64,000 nt of DNA from Neoceratodus forsteri (lineage: Eukaryota; Chordata; Ceratodontiformes; Ceratodontidae), in contig CM028129.1 in assembly GCA_016271365.2 (NCBI GenBank), forward strand, positions 1,011,419,501 to 1,011,483,500. The letters are read 5' to 3'. Positions 54,661 to 64,000 of the stretch are shown here, piece after piece; positions within the stretch are counted from its first letter, which is position 1, and each line of letters starts with the position of its first letter. A model generated the notes under the pieces. The model made no database searches and was not told where the DNA came from. It saw nothing but the letters and a program-made list of their open reading frames with translations. The position numbers were made by a program, and so were the translations under genes.

Positions 54661-55715
54661 ACACAAAAATGGCAGAGATATCAACCAAAGTTGAATCCCC
54701 CTATTGATGCCATTATACAGCTTACCATGATTTTCTTCAGTTCACAGTTGGCTTTGAAGAGTACAGACATGTTCCCGCTCCACTGAAGATCATCACGCTG
54801 GGCTCCAGAGGTAAGTATGGGGTGAGGGGGGTGCAAGGAGGTGGGGTGTGCAGAGGGTGGATGCAGGTTGGGGGCACTCCTGATGCAACAATAGACCGTT
54901 TTCTTTTTTTTTTAGGAAGGACATCACTGGAAGGTTTTCTTTATTTACAGGAGTAAAACCAACTGTTGGGCACACTGGGGTGGGCTCCCAGTGTGCCACC
55001 TGTGTGTTTTGGGGACATGGAACTGAAGACGATGGGAATTGGGACCCCTGTCAGCAAAGAAAGTGTGTCTGGGGGGGTCTTGATGCCGAGGGGGATTGGG
55101 CACAGCCCTCAGCATACTAAACAAGAGGGAACATTATGCTGACCGGTATAGAGCTCCCCGGTCAGCAAATTAACTGGGGAGGGGGCATGCTGACAGTGGG
55201 GTTGGGCACCCCCAACATTGGCTTTCTATGGACTGGGAGAGGCAGATGGTGGCAGCTGCCACCATGTTTCTTGAAATGTTTCAGTAGGCAAGGCACACCC
55301 TGCAATGATGGGTCTCTCCTTATTGCAGTGGTGAAATTATTTCAAGTTGGTGGCACACTTCTGGACTGATGTCATAGACAGTGTGCTCATTCATTGCTGC
55401 CACAGAGACCAGCCCAAAAAAACAGTGGCACCACTGGCCACAACATGTCCGCACATCTACAACCTGCTACTCCACCAAGCTGACCCAACATGTTGCTTGC
55501 ACTGCGAGGGCAAGATGACATAAAAGTGATTTTTATGCAGGAATTTACATTCAGTCGAATTCAGTCATTTACATCCAGCCATAGCTAGGCTGCCAATTTC
55601 TTACAGAAATATGTGTGTGCCGTATACATGCAGAATGCATGCCACATGCTTAATTGTTCAATGTTTGCATGTGGTTCGCATACACAAAATGAACCTAAGC
55701 AAACCAGGTCTAAGA
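54661..55715. other. No recognisable gene
   Basis: Mixed sequence with a T run at about 54905-54914 and G runs near 55069. No domain, RNA gene or repeat unit was recognised. Confidence 0.4.
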
Positions 55716-55945
55716 AAGCAAATCAGATTTGCATGCTGCAAGCTTGACATGTGTGCAACAGGTAAACTGGTGCAAACATCTAAAAATCACATCAGGTTCA
55801 CATGTTGCACGTTTGACATGGGTGCAGCAGTTAAGCTGGTGTGAACATCATTTTAAAATCACATTAGGTTCACATACTGCATGCTTGCCATGTGTGCAGC
55901 AACTAAGCTGGTGCAAATCTTATCTAAAATCACATCAGTTTCCAT
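55716..55945. repeat. ~70-bp tandem repeat, about three units
   Basis: Units begin near 55718, 55785 and 55855. Each has AAATCACATCAGGTTCACAT, then TTGCATGCTTGACATGTGTG and CAGCA.TTAAGCTGGTGCAAA. The open frames through the array are repeat by-products. Confidence 0.85.
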
Positions 55946-58498
55946 TTATCATGCTACTGTTATCAATTACAGCTATTAAAATACATTTTTCATTGATTTC
56001 CCATTAAAATTAGGTAAACTCATTCATTCTGATCCTTTTGCAAGTTGTTTAATGGCTTTTGATTTCTGTCATTGAAATAATTTCCATTAGTTTGTAAAGT
56101 ATTGTTTGCTTAATGCATTAAATGCCTACAATATAATTATCCAACATCCCCCATTCCAGATGTGCGAAGAGGGGCCTCTGTGTTGTGAAGCCTGACCTTT
56201 TTGTTTTGGGCCTTGCAAATCCCCTTATGCACATTTAGTGCTACAAATGTGATTCTCCATGACTGATTCTGCTCACTTACTTTCCCTTTGTCATTCTGTA
56301 AGGAGTATATATACTATGGCCATGCTCAGCAATCTTTGTGCTGAATAGGGTTTTGGAAGCATGCACCATGCCTCACTTTTTGTCACTAAACTGAGCGACA
56401 TGGACACCCAGGTAGAATAAGGGACACTAACTTTCACAATGATCAGGACACATCTTGAAACATGGAGATTCAGTACCTCAGAACACAGTGGAAAATGTTG
56501 TATTTACTTGTACTGCTTGTGTTGTCGACTCTCTCCACCTATTAGTGGCAGCACCATCACACATGACGTGGTGGAGCTCCAGCCAAGCAAGATCACATGA
56601 GTCCCGCGAGTACGACACTGTTTTTCCCGCCACAGAGTAAACAGGCTGCACACTACAGCTTGGGGGAGTCAGTGAGCACTGAATTCTCAATAGCAGTGTT
56701 GTGGTGGCATATTTTTGTTGGTCTACTCTTAGTGAGACTCTGTCTCATCAGTTGTCTGAAGGGATGGGGGTGGTGTTGGAAGCTAACTCGAGACTAGGCT
56801 ATCTACTTACTCTACTAGGCTCACCTCGCAAAACAAAAAAACAGCACAGGCCCCCTCAGCAGCAAGCTAGGCCTAGCAGCAGCAGTAACAGCAGTGTGGG
56901 TGGCCTTCAAAGGCCTTGTTCAGTGCACTGCAGCAGCAGCCAAGCAAGAAGAAAGCAACGGAGGTTGGGTGTGTTTGGTTAGTGAGGTGACTTAGTTACA
57001 GACCACATTGGGAATCTGGGATGGTCAGTTCTAGCATCCCACTTCTGGCAGAAGGCTGAATGAGGAGCAACCTGAAAATTGGGTTGGTGGCACACTGGGT
57101 CACGATGCAGAATCTGGCCAGATGGCCAGCAAAGTAAAAGTAAATATTTGTTTGAAAGGGAGACTGGGGAAGGAGGAAGGACTGGCATATTGATGTGTTT
57201 TTTACTTTTCTGCACCTTTGGCCAGCTTTATGACCCATATGGAATGGGTATTGAATGGAATGGAGTCAGTAAGAGAAATCTGGAGAATGTTTTTTTTTGG
57301 GGGGTCAGAACATCAGCTAGAAAAATATTGGTTAATAACTAGGTGGGTTTAAGCCCAAATCTGATGTACTGCTCTGGGGTATAGATAGATGAATCTTACA
57401 CATTTGAATTTCTTCTGATTTGCATATCACTTTTCAGTAACAACAAATTAGTTTTACCTTTTAGAGATGTTCCACACATTCTAGAGCTTGCCACCTAGGG
57501 GCTAACAAGCACCTGGCCTCTACTGGTTCTTGGCTCCCACATGATGAAATCTGAAATGGTGCCCATGTCATAAAACCTAAGTTTACAGAACATTCTCTGT
57601 GAGAGCAGTATGTTTCCCATGAGGGATGGATGAAGAACAGAGAAGTTTTCAGGGGTTAAATGAGGGCTGTCCCTTGCATTCAGGGACAGTTGAGCAATAT
57701 GGTATGTACAGAATATTGGAGCCCCACTATGGTCAAGCTTATACCCCCACAATGAAGCTGACCTCCACATCACCACACTCAGGCACATTATGACATAGGG
57801 CAAGGAAGACTGCAGGGGCGTGCACCATTGAAATGAAAGGGGGATATTATTTTATTACTGTTTTATTCATTATTTATGGAGAGTTGGAGATTAATGAAAA
57901 CCACTGCTCGACTAACAAGGGCCTTGTTAGTAGAACAGTAGCCTTCATTATTCTCCAACTCACCATCGTAATGTATAAAATAGTAATAAATTACTCTATT
58001 CAATTTAAAGGGGGTATGACTATGCCCCAGCACTCTGTCCCATGGACATCATCTCTTAAAGTCTCCTGCCTGTGGCTCCCTAGTGCTCAGGTAAGAGACT
58101 CTTAACTTATATCTACACTTGGTGGGTTGTTTGTAGCAGCATGGCCACACCTGTTGCAGTGTGTGTGCGTTGTGGGGGGGACTGGCCATGTGGGTGGGTG
58201 TTAGGTTATTGCTACTTTTGTGTTTGCCTCTTAAAGTCATTTTGTGTGAAAGCATTCAAAACTATGGAGAGACAATAGCAGGAGTAAAGGCCAGAGAGAA
58301 GTAATTCAGTAGTTTTGTGGGTAAGTGTGTGTATTGGGGTGAGAAGACCCACATGCGTTTCTATTGGTATGTATGCTACAGCTCAGTTGTGCAGCTGAGA
58401 TGAGGGGAGACAAGAAAACTGAAAAATATAACAGTTGCTACAAGCATGTAGAATGCATGCAGATTTGTATTGAAGTACAAGTGAGCCATATGTGTGCA
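55946..58498. other. No recognisable gene
   Basis: About 2.5 kb with CAG-rich codon-like runs near 56865-56945 but no domain that I recognise. A short TATATATAC lies at 56307. There is no evidence of a promoter or exon. Confidence 0.4.
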
Positions 58499-58640
58499 GG
58501 CAGTATAGCCTAATGGTTAAAGGCACTGAGCTGCAAACCATGAGATCTGAAGACCTGAGTTTGAATCTCATCAACTCCCACTTGTACAGTATGTGGTGTG
58601 ATCATGAGCAAGTCACTTAAATTTCATGTGTGCACTTATC
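58499..58640 (+). mobile_element. tRNA-derived, MIR-like SINE (second copy)
   Basis: It starts GGCAGTATAGCCTAATGGTT, with AAAGGCACTGAGCTGCAAAC and a B box in GAGTTTGAATCTC (about 58557). The body continues GTGTGATCATGAGCAAGTCA. It matches the head and core of the SINE at 45839. The 3' part is lost or diverged, and no target duplication was found. Confidence 0.7.
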
Positions 58641-59311
58641 AGTGACAGCTTGCTTTTTGCATGCATGCCACATGCCCAATTTAACATAAAAAGCATGCAT
58701 TCCACACTTGCTTGCTGGGCCCATGTTACATGCATGGAATCAGTTCCAATTTAATGTCTAAATCATGCTTGCAGCATGCATATCACACGAGTAGTTTTAT
58801 GTGTGCAGCATGAAAACATTTTATATATTTATATCTGTAAGGGATGTTTTAGGGTATTAATCCCTTCCTCAGGGAGACTGGTAATATTCTGCAATTAAAA
58901 TAAAAAACATGTACTGTAGCTATACACATACTATCCTGTGTTGCCATGTGTGTGGGAGCCATGTAGGGGCTTGCACTGGAGAAGGAGGGACTCTAGCAGT
59001 GGTGATGGAGGCATGACCCCACCCACTCTCAGTCGCTTCTCGGACTGCCCCTCCCACAAAGTTATCCTGTCATACTCTGCTGGGGCTAAGACCATCCTCT
59101 GTTTGCCTTTGCCTCTTCAATCCATAGCAGATCCATTCAAAAGTTCAAATGGGTGGAGGAGCCATGTGTTAGCTTGCAAGCAATAAGGGGGGGGGACTCC
59201 AGCAGCAGTAGTGGAGCTGTGATCTGAGATAAGCCGAGATAAGTAGGAAAAGTTCAAAAAGGGACTGAACATGCTCGATCAACCTCCATGAATTTGTACC
59301 TGAGGCAGAAA
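58641..59311. other. No recognisable gene
   Basis: GCATGC-rich sequence up to about 58810. A pair of similar stretches, GGGAGCCATGTAGGGGCTTG (58955) and GGAGCCATGTGTTAGCTTGC (59158), hints at a ~200-bp old duplication. Nothing else was recognised. Confidence 0.35.
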
Positions 59312-59639
59312 AGTTCACTAAGGTTTGAACAAGAAGATCCAAGCACACACTAAACCCATAAGAAGTACACCATAGCTAATGCATCTCACTTAAGAAACAT
59401 TTATTACCACAAACATCGGACTGAAAAAGTCAAGGAAGTAATTCCAAAACAGGTCAGGCTGGGACTTTTTCAGTCCGATGTTTGTGGTAATAAATGTTTA
59501 TTAAGTGAGATGCATTAGCTGAGGTGTCTTTCTTATCGGTTTAGTGTGTGCTTGGAACTTCTTGTTCAAATCTTGCTAGTAGTTCCTTTAGCAGCACTTT
59601 TTCCGTGTGCGCACTCCTTGATCTTGAGTTCACTAAGGT
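59312..59639. mobile_element. Foldback insertion with 13-bp target duplication
   Basis: It is flanked by AGTTCACTAAGGT at 59312-59324 and 59627-59639. Inside, arms of about 110 bp (59323-59431 and 59463-59572) form a long hairpin with a 31-base loop. They share GTTTGAACAAGAAG, GCACACACTAAAC and AACATCGGACTGAAAAAGTC. The 54 bp next to the right duplication are unpaired. The shape, terminal sequence plus an inverted copy of itself, parallels the PLE at 40603-44443, so a minimal PLE end is possible. There is no coding sequence. Confidence 0.7.
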
Positions 59640-61005
59640 ACTGGACACATCTGTTTCAAAGGGTCAGAGTTAGTGAGGGAGTCTGAGGTGTGATCAGAGC
59701 CTGATATTCCAGATGAGTTTTTAAGCATTTACATTACACGTAATAATTACTGCCGCCTAGTTATTAAATTAATGCTGACTTGATCAGTTGATTTTCAAAT
59801 GACTTTTCACTGTCTTAAATAATCTTTTTTTTAATTCTGTTTTTAACCCCACTGGTAGCCCAGGTTCAGGAGGAAGCCCCAGCCCTGTCTCCCTGATGTA
59901 TACTGGCTGACACCGACCATCTTCCCCACAGAGCTTGCCCCCCCAGTGGGGTCAACAGGGGGGTACCCTAGGCCCCCACCAAAGACCGGATCCAGTTCTG
60001 CTCGGCACTGCAGCTGGTCAGGGAACAGGACCTGTGAGCCCCTCCATCATCAAGCTGCTGGAGATCTTATTTTCCCATTTTCTACCCTAGAGGTGGGGCA
60101 AGCAGTGTCACCAATGATGGTACCATACACGCTCCCATGTGTGTTCCATCGGGCACCTGCCCTGCCTCTACCCACCATGGACAGCATCAGTATGTCAGCC
60201 CCCAACCTCCACTAGGAGCCAGGCAAGCACTAGCCACACATTGGCCCCCTTCCCAGAAAAGGAGAGCTGTCCTTGGGATGCTTGATCCTTCTCCTCCTCG
60301 ACTGACCCCTGGTGACCTGCTCGCACTGCAAACACAGGTTGCCAGCATGGTAGAAGGTAAGGCAGGACACCTCAGCCATCCACACCACTGGGCTGGCATT
60401 CTCTTACATAATCTTGAAGACATTGTGCAAGAGAGAGTGATAGAGAGAGAGACATGCAGGCATTCCTGTCAGAGGGGGTCATGAGAAAAAGGTACAGAAA
60501 CGAGGGTGGGGGGCAGGACAGAAAGGTACAGAAACTGTTGATTTTTACACTACCCATTACCAAGGTCAGACTGGAGTACAGAGGATCTACCTGGAAAGTT
60601 GACATAGGGGTCCACCTGGAAAATCAAAAGAGAAGGGCACAAGGTGACACTCATATCAGTATCCCACTTCAGTATGATATGCTAACTCTGTGTTTGCATC
60701 ATTTTCTCACAGGGTCCATTTAATTAATAAAATAGATGATAAAAACAGATTCTCAGAGTTTAGAAGGTGGACAGATACCCAACAAAGGAGGCCCACCTGT
60801 AAATTTCCAGGTATCCTGGTGGACCAGTTCAGCTCTGTCCATTACATAGTAATGACACAGGCCCTGTGAACAGCATTACAGTAGAAAGTAGAACATGCTC
60901 TCCACCAGTCAGAGTCCTACTTCCACTGACTCATGAACCAAACTTAGGATCCCTGTTGGAAGGTGCTTGCTTGAGAAGTGTCTCTTGATACATAGCTACA
61001 TAGAC
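59640..61005. other. No recognisable gene
   Basis: GC-rich to about 60400 with open frames up to 115 codons (60137-60484) that lack a known domain. A GA-rich run lies at 60430-60452. No splice or promoter context could be argued. Confidence 0.4.
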
Positions 61006-61009
61006 AGTG

Positions 61010-64000
61010 TTGGCAGATAAGGGCCCACGGCCCACCCAGTCTGCCCATTTAAGCTTATAAGTTTACTTTATGTTTTCCTAGAAGTCTGTTGCCCTTGACC
61101 CTGACCTCCAGAATTCCTTTAGGTCTATCCCATGCATTCTTAAATCCCGTGATTGTTTCAGCCCCACCACTTCCTCTGGCAGGTTGTTTCACTTGTCCAC
61201 CACCCGTTCTGTGAAGAAATTCTTCCTCACTTTTCCTCTGAATCGTCAGTCCTCCAACTTCATCCCATGCCTTCTAATCCTGGAACATCTTTTTTGCTTA
61301 AAAATAGTGTATTCCTCCACCCTGCTCCTCCCTGTAAGATACTTGTATGTCTGTATCATATCCTCTCTCTCCCTCCTCTCCTCCAGGGAGTACAAATTCA
61401 ATTCCTTCAACCTGTCCTCATAGGACTTGTGATGTAATCCATGTACCATCTTTGTTGTCCTCCTCTGAACCTTCTCTACTTTGTCCATGTCCTTACATAA
61501 GTAAGGTCTCCAGAACTGTACACTGTACTCCAGGTTGGGCCTCGCTAGTGTCTTGTATAGTGGAATTATGACCTCCCTTTTCCTGCTGGTGATGCCCCTG
61601 CCTATGCATCCCAAAATCCTATTTGCTTTACCTACTGCCTTGTCACACTGTTTCCCTACCTTGAGGTTATCAGAGATGATAACCCCAAGATCCCTTTCCT
61701 GCTTGGTGCATGCTATATCCACACTCCCCAACTGATATATTGTGCCAGGGTTTTTGTGCCCCATATGCATTATTTTGCACTTTGCATTGAATTTCAACTG
61801 CCAACCCCCTGACCATTCTACAAGTTTCTGCAGGTCCCTTCTCATTCTGTCTACACCTGCTGGTGTGTCTACTCTGTTACAGAGCTTTGAGTCATCAGCA
61901 AACAGGAAAATTCTGCCTTCTAGGTCCTACGTAATGTCACTGATGAAGATGTTGAATAGGACCAGTCCCAGCACTGATCCCTGTGGTACCCCACTGGTCA
62001 CTCTTCCCTCTGTGGAGTGACAGCCATTTACCACCACCCTCTGTGTCCTTCCACCCAGCCAGTTACCTACCCACTGCACTACTGTCCTGTCCACACCCAT
62101 ACTCCCAGTTTGTGTAATAGTCTTCTATGTGGCACAGTGTCAAGGGCCTTGCTGAAGTCCAGATAGGCCATGTCCATTGCCCTCCCCTGATCCACCTCTC
62201 TAGTTACCCAGTCAAAAAATTCAATGAGGTTGGTCTGACATAATCTCCCCCTGGTGAAACCATGCTGCCTTGGGTCCTGTAGTCCATTGACAACCAGATG
62301 TTCCACCAATCTGTCCTTCAGTAGTGCTTCCATGATTTTCCCCACTATTGAGGTGAGGCTGACTGGTCTACAGTTCCCCACTTCCTCTTTGTTCCCACTT
62401 TTGTATAAGGGGACTAGATCTGCTGTCCTCCAGTCTTTGGGTACTTCCCCTGTTTCCAGTGATTGACTAAACAGGATTGCCAAAGGGTTCAGTCACCACC
62501 TCTCTTAGTTCTTTAAGGACCCTGGGGTGCACCCCATCTGGCCCCATTGCTTTATCAACTCTTATTACTTCCAGTTCCTTCAGGACCCTTTCTTGTGTAA
62601 AGGGACTTATGCCCATTTCTGCACCATTCCACCCCTTGTACTCCCTTCAGATCCATTACCCTCCTCTTCCTCAGTAAAGACTGAGCAGAAATACCTGTTC
62701 AGTATGTCAGCTTTACTGTTGTCATCCTCCACGCGGCCCCCATCCTTCCCCTTCAGTCTCACTATCCCTCCCTTTGCCTTTCTTTTTTCACTTATGTGCC
62801 TGTAAAAGGTTTTGTCCCTCCACCCACTGATTTTGCAATGTGCTCTTCTGTCTGAGCTTTGGCTTCCTTACTGACCTCCTACCTCCTTTGCTTCTCCTGG
62901 TACTTCTCCCTATTCCCTTCTGCCTGTGTCTTTTTGTATTGCCTGAATGCAATCTTTTTGGCGTTCACTTTCTCTACTACCTCCTTGGAAAACCATAATG
63001 GCCTTCTTTTCCTTTTCCTCTTGCTAACCTGCTTAATGCATAATTCTGTTGTTCTTGTAATGCCCATTTTAGATACTGCCCACTGTTCCTCAACCCCTGA
63101 TTCCTGCCCCATTCCCCTTAATGCCTCTTTTAAGCATCTCCCCATTTTCCAAAAGTCTATCCCCCTAAAATCCAAGATACGTGTTTTTGTGTGGTTTGGT
63201 TATGCTCCTTCTGTGATTTCAAACTACAATGACTGGTGGTCACTGTTCCCCAGGTGCTCCCCCACTGTTACCCCATCACACTATCCCTGTTTGTAAGCAC
63301 AAGGTCCAGTATTGCCTTCTGCCGAGTTGGTTCCATGACCAGTTGCTTGAGGAAGGCACCCTGAAGGGGAGTCCAGGATAAATCTGCTCCTAGTTGATGC
63401 TGCTTCTGGGATGCTCCAGTCCACGTCTGGAATATTGAGGTCTCTAACCAGCACTACCTCACCCTTGCCTACCATCCTTTGGATGGCTAGCATCAGCTCC
63501 CTAGCTGTTTCTTCCTCCTGGGCTGGTGGTCTATAGACCACACACACCTGTGTGGATGGCTGGCCCCATTTTCCTAACCAGCTTAACCCACAGTATCTCT
63601 CCCCCAATTTGTTCCTCCTGGATCTCTGTGGTCATCATGTCATTTTTCACATACAGTGCCACTCCTCCTCCCTTCCTACCTGCCCTGTCTCTTCTGAATA
63701 TGTTTTAGCCAGGTATGGCCATCACCTAGTCATGGTTATCATTACACCAGGTTTTTTTGATGGCCACAATGTCCAGGTCTGACTGCACCATGACAGCCTC
63801 CAGATCCTCCATCTTGCTGCTAAGGCTCCTGGCATTGGCACACATGGCTTTCCTAATTTGACCTCCCTAGACTGTTTAGCTGTTCTACTCCAGACCCCTT
63901 CCTTTGTTCTCCTTTATCCCTGGTTTTACTTGCTGTCTGCCCTTCTGTCGAATTTTGCCCCTTTTCTGCCTATCCACCTCTTGGGCACTTATCTTCATCT
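61010..64000 (-). mobile_element. CR1 LINE (subfamily D), runs off the window
   Basis: On the minus strand the 3' end lies at about 61010 (plus-strand CAGATAAGGGCCCACGGCCC). Upstream come the C-terminal region, RT (61246-62483), linker (62500-63200) and APE endonuclease (63280 to the window edge). The endonuclease pieces include LDIVAIKKTWC (about 63750), the block GGGVALYVKND (about 63665), and VVLVRDLNIPDVDWSIPE, where GDFN has become RDLN. NRYFCSVFTEEEEG (about 62690) and FKRAW-type ends are recognisable. The element is at least 3 kb and may be near full length beyond the window. Frame breaks are moderate. Confidence 0.85.
61246..62483 (-). pseudogene. CR1 (subfamily D) reverse transcriptase
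   Basis: 62483-62079 has LFSQSLETGEVPKDWRTADL, NCRPVSLTSIVGKIMEALLK and motif [16 protein letters not shown], where the usual Phe of KAFD is Leu. After a frameshift near 62080 come the thumb-side blocks and [14 protein letters not shown] sequence (about 62000). IFLFADDSKLCNRVDT (about 61910-61870) has both catalytic Asp. 61845-61246 (199 codons) continues RRDLQKLVEWSGGWQLKFN, QERDLGVIISDNLKVGKQC and VQRRTTKMVHGLHHKSYEDR. At least two frameshifts are present. Confidence 0.8.

Noticed and set aside
55716..56007. Small Cys- and His-rich protein
   Set aside because: The residues repeat with the ~70-bp unit and come from the tandem repeat.
56300..56350. TATA-box promoter
   Set aside because: TATATATAC alone is expected by chance in this composition, and no downstream gene is visible.
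60137..60484. 115-codon open frame in a GC-rich part
   Set aside because: No domain is recognised, no splice or promoter context is seen, and overlapping frames of similar size exist on the other strand.
1..64000. Host protein-coding gene with exons
   Set aside because: I looked for conserved domains flanked by AG and GT on both strands and found only retroelement domains. A distant or short exon could still be missed without a database search.
1..64000. Endogenous retrovirus or other LTR element
   Set aside because: No retroviral or Gypsy-type protease, integrase or LTR pair with TG...CA ends was recognised. All RT blocks seen are of LINE or PLE type.

Overview
This window looks like intergenic DNA from a vertebrate with a large, repeat-choked genome. 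I find no host exon, tRNA or rRNA gene that I can defend. Nearly everything recognisable is a transposable-element copy or a tandem repeat. The mix is CR1-clade LINEs in several subfamilies, L2-like LINEs, an L1/Tx1-type LINE, an RTE-like LINE, Penelope-like elements (PLEs) with GIY-YIG endonucleases, tRNA-derived SINEs with a MIR-like body, palindromic DNA elements and diverged satellites. That mix fits a lungfish, salamander, coelacanth or a similar non-mammalian vertebrate. The species cannot be fixed from the sequence, and my lean towards lungfish is only a guess.

Layout. 1-6 kb: unrecognised sequence, a PLE GIY-YIG fragment (minus), a palindromic tandem array, then an L2 3' end abutting a PLE reverse-transcriptase fragment (both minus). 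6-10.1 kb: a 1.57 kb palindromic element built of 62-bp units, and an AT-rich element split by a truncated CR1 and an L2-type tail. 10.1-16.4 kb: two blocks of one ~120-bp satellite flank an RTE-like LINE, which is itself split by a minus-strand CR1; a ~54-bp minisatellite follows. 16.6-22 kb: an internally deleted CR1 and a longer CR1 of another subfamily. 22.9-28.7 kb: L1/Tx1 ORF1, an L2 3' end and L1/Tx1 ORF2 (all minus), the last carrying a retroposon. 29.7-33.3 kb: the most complete CR1, with an SGNH esterase-like ORF1 followed by an APE endonuclease and reverse transcriptase. 34.2-38 kb: an almost complete L2-like LINE (minus) with a 330-codon open reverse transcriptase and a degenerate 2A-like motif, next to a tandem array of tRNA-like units. 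38.9-44.4 kb: L1/Tx1 ORF1, a CR1 ORF1 esterase and a PLE whose two ends are ~700-bp inverted repeats, itself carrying a SINE and a palindromic MITE. 45-53.6 kb: three L2-like elements nested with each other, a SINE and a CR1. 53.6-61 kb: foldback elements, short tandem repeats and one more SINE. 61-64 kb: a minus-strand CR1 running off the window.

The elements form a nested insertion record rather than a cooperating gene set. Most reverse transcriptases carry frameshifts, stops or lost catalytic aspartates (YADG in the RTE-like copy, YADN in one L2, YIDY in the PLE). The L2 at 34.2-38 kb, the L2 at 47.7-49.6 kb and some CR1 copies keep the catalytic pair in a long open frame and are the youngest looking. 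Subfamily names here (CR1 A to D, L2 X, Y and Z) are my own labels. Boundaries are read by eye and are usually good to some tens of bases, better where a target-site duplication is named.
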